25,213 nt of DNA from Mogibacterium sp. Its GTDB lineage: Bacteria; Bacillota; Clostridia; Peptostreptococcales; Anaerovoracaceae. The stretch is from NCBI GenBank assembly GCA_016775335.1, contig JAEUGJ010000001.1, forward strand, positions 4,535 to 29,747, written 5' to 3'. The position numbers were made by a program, and so were the translations under genes. Numbering within the stretch: the first letter of the stretch is position 1; every line of letters begins with the position of its first letter. The notes beneath the pieces were generated by a model. The model did no database searches and had not been told where the DNA came from. It was given only the letters and a program-made list of their open reading frames with translations. This document shows, piece by piece, positions 22,101 to 25,213 of the stretch.

Positions 22101-24808
22101 GCGAATCGGTAAAAACATACGACAGCTCCAAGCAGAATTCCGGCACTCCGACCGTTCGGTTCACCAACACCTACACGGCAGCAGCGACGGATCCGGTACA
22201 GGTCATCACCGGCTTCAATAAGAAGCTCACCGGAAGAGAGTGGAAGGACGGCGAAACCTTTACCTTCAAGCTGAAGAACGTATCGAAACCGGATGGCGTG
22301 GAAACCGCACCGATGCCGGAAAATGACGAAGTTACCGTCAGCAAGGCAGATGTAAAGGACGGCAAAGCACCGATTGAATTCGGCGCACTGACCTTCAAGA
22401 AGGCGGGCGAGTATAAGTACCGGCTGACAGAGAAGGTACCGAGTCCGGAAGCAGCGGGCATGACCTACGACAAGGCGGTTCGCGACATTACCGTAACCGT
22501 TACCGATAACGGAACGGGCAAGCTCACCGCAGCAGTAACCGCTGTCAGCGGCAGCAAGACCTTTACAAATGAATACACGACCGAAGACCTGCCGCTGGAT
22601 CAGGTTCTGGGACTGAGCATGACCAAAGTTCTGACCGGTCGGGATATGACGAAAGATGATTTTAGTTTTACCCTGAAAGGCACAGACGAAGCGTCGGCGA
22701 AGAAGCTGAACATTTCCGAAGACGGTGCGACCGTACCGGGCAAAGCCGGTGCAGACGGCGAGACCGTCACCGTACAGAGCGGATTGAACATGACCCTGAA
22801 ACAGGCGGATATCGGAAAGACCTATGGCTACACCTTCGAAGAGGTGAAGGGCTCCGCAAAGGGCATCGTCTACGATGAGAGCCAATATAAGCTGGAAATC
22901 ACCGCGAAGGACGGCGGCGACGGAACGCTGAAGGCGGAAGTGGTATTGAAGGACAAGGCCGGCAAGGAATTGTTCCGGAAGACCGTAAGCAACGAGAGCC
23001 CGGCAATGGGCGAAAAGGGCATTACCCTCGCCTTTGAAAACCGGTACGACGGATCCACGGATGTTTCCGGCGGAACCAAGGCGGACATCAAGGCTTCCAA
23101 GAAGCTGACCGGCCGGAAGCTGAAAGCCGGCGAGTTCACCTTTGAACTGATGACGAAGCCGGGCGACGGCAGCGAAGGCACCGTACTTCAGACAAAGAAA
23201 AATGGTGCGGACGGCAGCATCCACTTCGATGCACTGAGCTACCGGACCAACGAGAAGGCAGCAGGAAACGGCACCGTACTGAAGAAGGCGGTAGAGGATG
23301 GATACGCTACCAAGACCACCAAGGATGGCAAGGCAGTATACACCGTGAACTACCGTGTGGCAGAATCGGCAAACAGCCTGCCAAAGGGCGTCACCGTGAC
23401 TGCAGGAAGCTTCGATCTGTCGGTAGAGGTTACCGACAACAACGATGGAACCCTCACCGCAAAGACCATCTACCCGAAGGATTCCGGAGATAAGTGCGAA
23501 TTTGTGAACACCTACGGAACCGAAGAAGCAGTTCCGGTGAACGTATCCGGAAGCAAGACTTTGGAAGCGGAGGAAGGATTGAATCCGCCGGATATCAGCG
23601 GCAAGTTCACCTTCAAGCTGAAGGCATTGACCGAAGGCGCTCCGATGCCGAAGGATGCACCGAAGGATGCAACGGTTACCAACGACGGAAACGGCAACGT
23701 AACCTTTGGAACGCTGGCATTCAATATTGACGATCTGAAAGACGTGGACCCGGCAGATGACGGTTCCCGTGAGAAGACCTTCAAGTACAGCGTGACGGAG
23801 TCCGGAAGCGTGCCGGGCGTTGTGAACGATTCCAAGGGCACCAAGGAATTCGAACTCACCCTGAAGGATGATGGAGAAGGACACCTGTCGGTAAGCCGGA
23901 AGCCGGAAACCGATAACCTGTTTGCTTTTAACAACACCTATCGGGTGGAGGAACTCTCCTCCAGCGTAACGGATCAGATTGACATCACCAAGAAAATGGA
24001 TGGCAGAAATCTGAAGGAGGGCGAATTCAAGTTCCGTCTGATGGAGGACGGCAAGGTGATTTCGGAAGCGGCAAATGACGCAAACGGCAAGGTTACCTTC
24101 GATAAGATGACCTACACGAAGCCGGGAAGCCACACCTACACTGTCTGTGAGGTGAACGACGGCAAGGGCGGCGTGACCTATGACAGCAATAGCTACACCG
24201 TGTACACCCTGGTTGTGGACAACGGCAACGGCAAGCTGGAAGCGTCCCACCGCATCGACAAGGAAATCTCCGGCGACCAGCCGGCTTCGGAGGACATTAC
24301 CTTCGCCAACAAGTATCAGGCAAAGTCGACCGAGGTGACCCTGGGCGTGACGAAACGTCTGAACAACGCAAAACTGAAGAGTGAACAGTTCACCTTCGTA
24401 CTGAAGGATGCGAACGGCGAAGAAGTGGCACGTGCTAAGAATAAGGCAGACGGAAGCGTTCAGTTTGAAGCAATTCCGTTCGATAAGGCCGGAACGTACG
24501 AGTACACCATCGAAGAGCTGAACGACAAGCAGAATCGAATCACCTACGACACCAAGATTCACCATGTGATCATTAAGGTGACGGATAATGATGAAGGTTC
24601 CTTGACGGCAGAGCTGACCGGCGATAAGGCGGTATTCATCAACAGCTATGAAAGCAACAACGGCGGCGGTGGCGGTGGTAAAACACCGGTTGTAACGCCA
24701 ACCGGCATCCAGACCGGAGACTACACCAGTGGTTTTGCGGGAATGGTAGTGCTGTTCCTGTCCGCATGTGCAAGCCTGGCAGTGACCCTTCGCAAGAAGA
24801 GAGCATAG
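19082..24808 (+). CDS. Giant Spy0128-type pilin-like repeat adhesin, C-terminal part, wall-anchored
   Basis: A 1908-residue open frame from GTG 19082, whose ribosome binding site is too close to be good; the natural start is probably 17815 through the frameshift, giving about 2330 residues. After a bridging region (1-285) come about eleven Ig-like domains of the Spy0128/FctA type, starting near residues 290, 434, 587, 741, 894, 1037, 1175, 1333, 1485, 1631 and 1750. Most share K-x-L-x-G-R-x-x-K-x-G-E-F-x-F-x-L, a central Y-x-x-x-E and a final F-x-N-x-Y. Lys, Glu and Asn are then placed as in the intramolecular isopeptide bonds of that family. The end has a Gly-rich linker, TPTGIQTGD, a membrane helix and LRKKRA: a sorting signal, though without a standard LPXTG. 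Likely role: stalk-like surface adhesin holding the VWA head away from the cell. Confidence 0.85.
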   Translation: MTKEGTTTKVTYTFEAEIPDTNHVYPTGNLRDIKITVEKADAETALATGDKVTVKIPANLIPLRYYEVSKDNKMTIDDTYPCRLFYDVSLKAAAEKKLEKPDDAMEAYIAANSNEDGQVAFYANKYDKKSSNQDSDGIGAYSNFTPASTNDFYYFQEDKVLYTDEACTKPAKDAIDNSGDTTYYYQRQYYEKDASGNAVKKTYTVKIPGNSNIILEGYAKKNTKTGEWYIPAGSPRTTSLTYFTENKADGANKSQTSKLLIKPVWENNYAGKTVDTYLGNNGKLVKELPGELDIHKTVQAAEGHQVPDSLKDQEFEYSLTFDGGVKEKYTAQKYTGTNKEGDEFTVKSGDTFKLKDNQTLKIYGVDGGTKYTVTEAKPEHFTGSAAQRNAGEGSETGTNNDGGVYAKGTVAGKDAAVVDYTNIYQADSTTLKGSESLKIKKNFETASGASAWEMDYLKDAEFRFILSPLNNECPMPKDAAVVDGMKVSQLKVNSKAEIEKTFGDIEYTQPGTYEYQITEKDPGDTAKQGVTYSGASYRVTVKVTDENGSLKANATMKKIRKDDGSEVANPTAIDNKTAAFTNVYDAKEQTVTLSAGKEFTDHTGSKTLKDGDYKFRLTPVTEGAPLPDGASGHVDASNIGNGVKFGNITFTAEHAKGATQDKPLTYEYKMKEILPEGATASNNYTVDGLTYDNAEYKVRINVYIDDVDGQDTVVADYKYLDADGKELQTVPIFRNSYKADAVTLTGNTALAGEKTLTGRDGKTDEAFNFKLTPDAETQKAIEKNDVSIAENGDTASVKNLKNGEAKDFHFGNVTFRKEGVYRFDVTEKVPGTPVGGMTYDRHATKVTVTVTDDADHPGKLKATVEYNNGTVSDKTNKAVFKNNYESGLVYGTTGALNIQKVLNGRTMKVGEFEFTYGPKDGQTVKITNPNQRGSGEPDTMNVLADLSFDQTMSGKTQTYIVRETKGSIKGVTYDERIGTVEITPQDNGDGTMHVVTKVTMKNADGSGESVKTYDSSKQNSGTPTVRFTNTYTAAATDPVQVITGFNKKLTGREWKDGETFTFKLKNVSKPDGVETAPMPENDEVTVSKADVKDGKAPIEFGALTFKKAGEYKYRLTEKVPSPEAAGMTYDKAVRDITVTVTDNGTGKLTAAVTAVSGSKTFTNEYTTEDLPLDQVLGLSMTKVLTGRDMTKDDFSFTLKGTDEASAKKLNISEDGATVPGKAGADGETVTVQSGLNMTLKQADIGKTYGYTFEEVKGSAKGIVYDESQYKLEITAKDGGDGTLKAEVVLKDKAGKELFRKTVSNESPAMGEKGITLAFENRYDGSTDVSGGTKADIKASKKLTGRKLKAGEFTFELMTKPGDGSEGTVLQTKKNGADGSIHFDALSYRTNEKAAGNGTVLKKAVEDGYATKTTKDGKAVYTVNYRVAESANSLPKGVTVTAGSFDLSVEVTDNNDGTLTAKTIYPKDSGDKCEFVNTYGTEEAVPVNVSGSKTLEAEEGLNPPDISGKFTFKLKALTEGAPMPKDAPKDATVTNDGNGNVTFGTLAFNIDDLKDVDPADDGSREKTFKYSVTESGSVPGVVNDSKGTKEFELTLKDDGEGHLSVSRKPETDNLFAFNNTYRVEELSSSVTDQIDITKKMDGRNLKEGEFKFRLMEDGKVISEAANDANGKVTFDKMTYTKPGSHTYTVCEVNDGKGGVTYDSNSYTVYTLVVDNGNGKLEASHRIDKEISGDQPASEDITFANKYQAKSTEVTLGVTKRLNNAKLKSEQFTFVLKDANGEEVARAKNKADGSVQFEAIPFDKAGTYEYTIEELNDKQNRITYDTKIHHVIIKVTDNDEGSLTAELTGDKAVFINSYESNNGGGGGGKTPVVTPTGIQTGDYTSGFAGMVVLFLSACASLAVTLRKKRA

Positions 24809-24875
24809 CACTAGGGGTTTCATAACGGGTGAAACCGTAAAGGAAATGTATCCTATCAATTAATCCCCAAAATAA

Positions 24876-24920
24876 AGGAAGCAGCGATTTCGATTTTCGA
24901 AATCGCTGTTTTCCTTTTTT
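24876..24920 (+). terminator. Intrinsic terminator of the adhesin gene
   Basis: CAGCGATTTCG (24882-24892), loop ATTTT, CGAAATCGCTG (24898-24908), then TTTTCCTTTTTT. A very strong stem and T-run. A weaker hairpin, GGTTTCA/TGAAACC (24816-24822, 24830-24836), precedes it just after the stop codon. Confidence 0.9.
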
Positions 24921-24932
24921 GTATGGCGGCCA

Positions 24933-24990
24933 CCCGCCGCCGCCCCTGCCGCCCGCCGCCGCCCGGGAGCCCGCCGCCGCCCCTGCCGCC
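24933..24990. repeat. GC-rich direct repeat, 21 nt x 2
   Basis: The 21-nt string beginning CCCGCCGCCGCCCC and ending TGCCGCC occurs at 24933-24953 and again at 24970-24990 (37-nt period), in a CCG-rich stretch between the adhesin terminator and the second 96-nt array. No gene is visible. Confidence 0.8.
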
Positions 24991-25003
24991 TGCCGGCGGC
25001 AGA

Positions 25004-25213
25004 GTTCGCGCCTGGGTGCCGGCAAAGCCAATAAATTCGGTTTCCGAGCGCGAACCCCGGGGCGGAAGAAGAAGGAAAACCGGCCCGGGCGGCGGCAAGG
25101 TTCGCGCCTGGGTGCCGGCAAAGCCACTGAATTCGGTTTCCGGGCGCGAACCCGGGGCCGGAAGAAGAAGGAAAACCGGCCCGGGCGGCGGCAAGGTTCG
25201 CGCCTGGGTGCCG
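25004..25213. repeat. Array of 96-nt non-coding repeats (locus 2, runs off the window)
   Basis: Left arms GTTCGCGC start at 25004, 25100 and 25196; right arms GCGCGAAC start at 25048 and 25144. Period (96) and internal spacing (36) are identical to locus 1. The third unit is cut by the window end, so total copy number is unknown. These units share CTGGGTGCCGGCAAAGCCA with the last unit of locus 1 (14275) and not with its first three. The second hairpin has a GAAGAAGAAGGAAAA loop between CCGG and CCGG. Confidence 0.9.

Noticed and set aside
21392..24859. Very long (1155-codon) minus-strand open frame opposite the adhesin
   Set aside because: It mirrors the strong codon bias of the true gene on the plus strand, has no recognisable domain and lies fully antisense to clear pilin-type repeats. 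The long antisense frames at 9706-11115 and 11170-12411 are rejected on the same grounds.

Overview
The window looks like chromosomal DNA from a Gram-positive anaerobe of the Clostridia. The evidence is strong AGGAGG-type ribosome binding sites, sortase-type C-termini on two surface proteins, a CBS-DRTGG family II pyrophosphatase, a two-gene ThrE exporter, a YedF/DUF3343 pair and a DHHW/MBOAT envelope-acylation cluster. The genes are fairly GC-rich (roughly mid-50s percent by eye). A Family XIII / Anaerovoracaceae-like organism is a guess from gene content, not something I could test. No rRNA, tRNA, CRISPR array, transposase or phage gene was seen.

Layout. 1-268: gene-free, GC-rich sequence with a hairpin element and a perfect 28-bp palindrome. 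269-2177 (+): a sortase-anchored NlpC/P60-like cysteine peptidase and a histidine phosphatase. 2174-3046 (-): yedF and a DUF3343 gene, convergent with the phosphatase; the terminator hairpin holds both stop codons in its loop. 3272-5444 (+): cyclophilin and CBS-type pyrophosphatase. 5628-6876 (+): two-subunit threonine/serine exporter behind a hairpin leader. 7038-8216 (+): class I/II aminotransferase whose promoter overlaps a 46-nt palindrome. 8379-12300 (+): four-gene envelope acylation cluster (SGNH hydrolase, DUF4358 protein, MBOAT acyltransferase, DHHW protein). 12499-13884 (+): MATE transporter. 13885-14621: repeat-rich intergenic block. 14622-17452 (-): operon of a DUF1461 membrane protein, an OmpR-type response regulator and a histidine kinase. 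17815-24808 (+): a very large VWA plus Spy0128-type pilin-like adhesin, split by a one-base frameshift near 19060. 24809-25213: terminator and a second copy of the repeat array.

How the parts fit. The window is rich in cell-envelope functions: a wall-anchored peptidase, surface-polymer acylation, a lipid-flippase-like MATE transporter, an envelope-sensing two-component system and a giant wall-anchored adhesin with about eleven isopeptide-type domains. The two-component operon and the adhesin are divergent, so regulation of one by the other is possible but unproven.

The least explained structure is the non-coding repeat DNA. A 96-nt unit is repeated four times at 13987-14370 and at least 2.2 times at 25004-25213. 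Each full unit carries the same 8-bp arms (GTTCGCGC/GCGCGAAC) separated by exactly 36 nt. A second hairpin family, with a conserved AAGGGCTAG core, occurs three times (32-87, 14392-14443, 14478-14529). Its arms differ completely in sequence between loci yet stay complementary. These arrays bracket the two-component/adhesin block.
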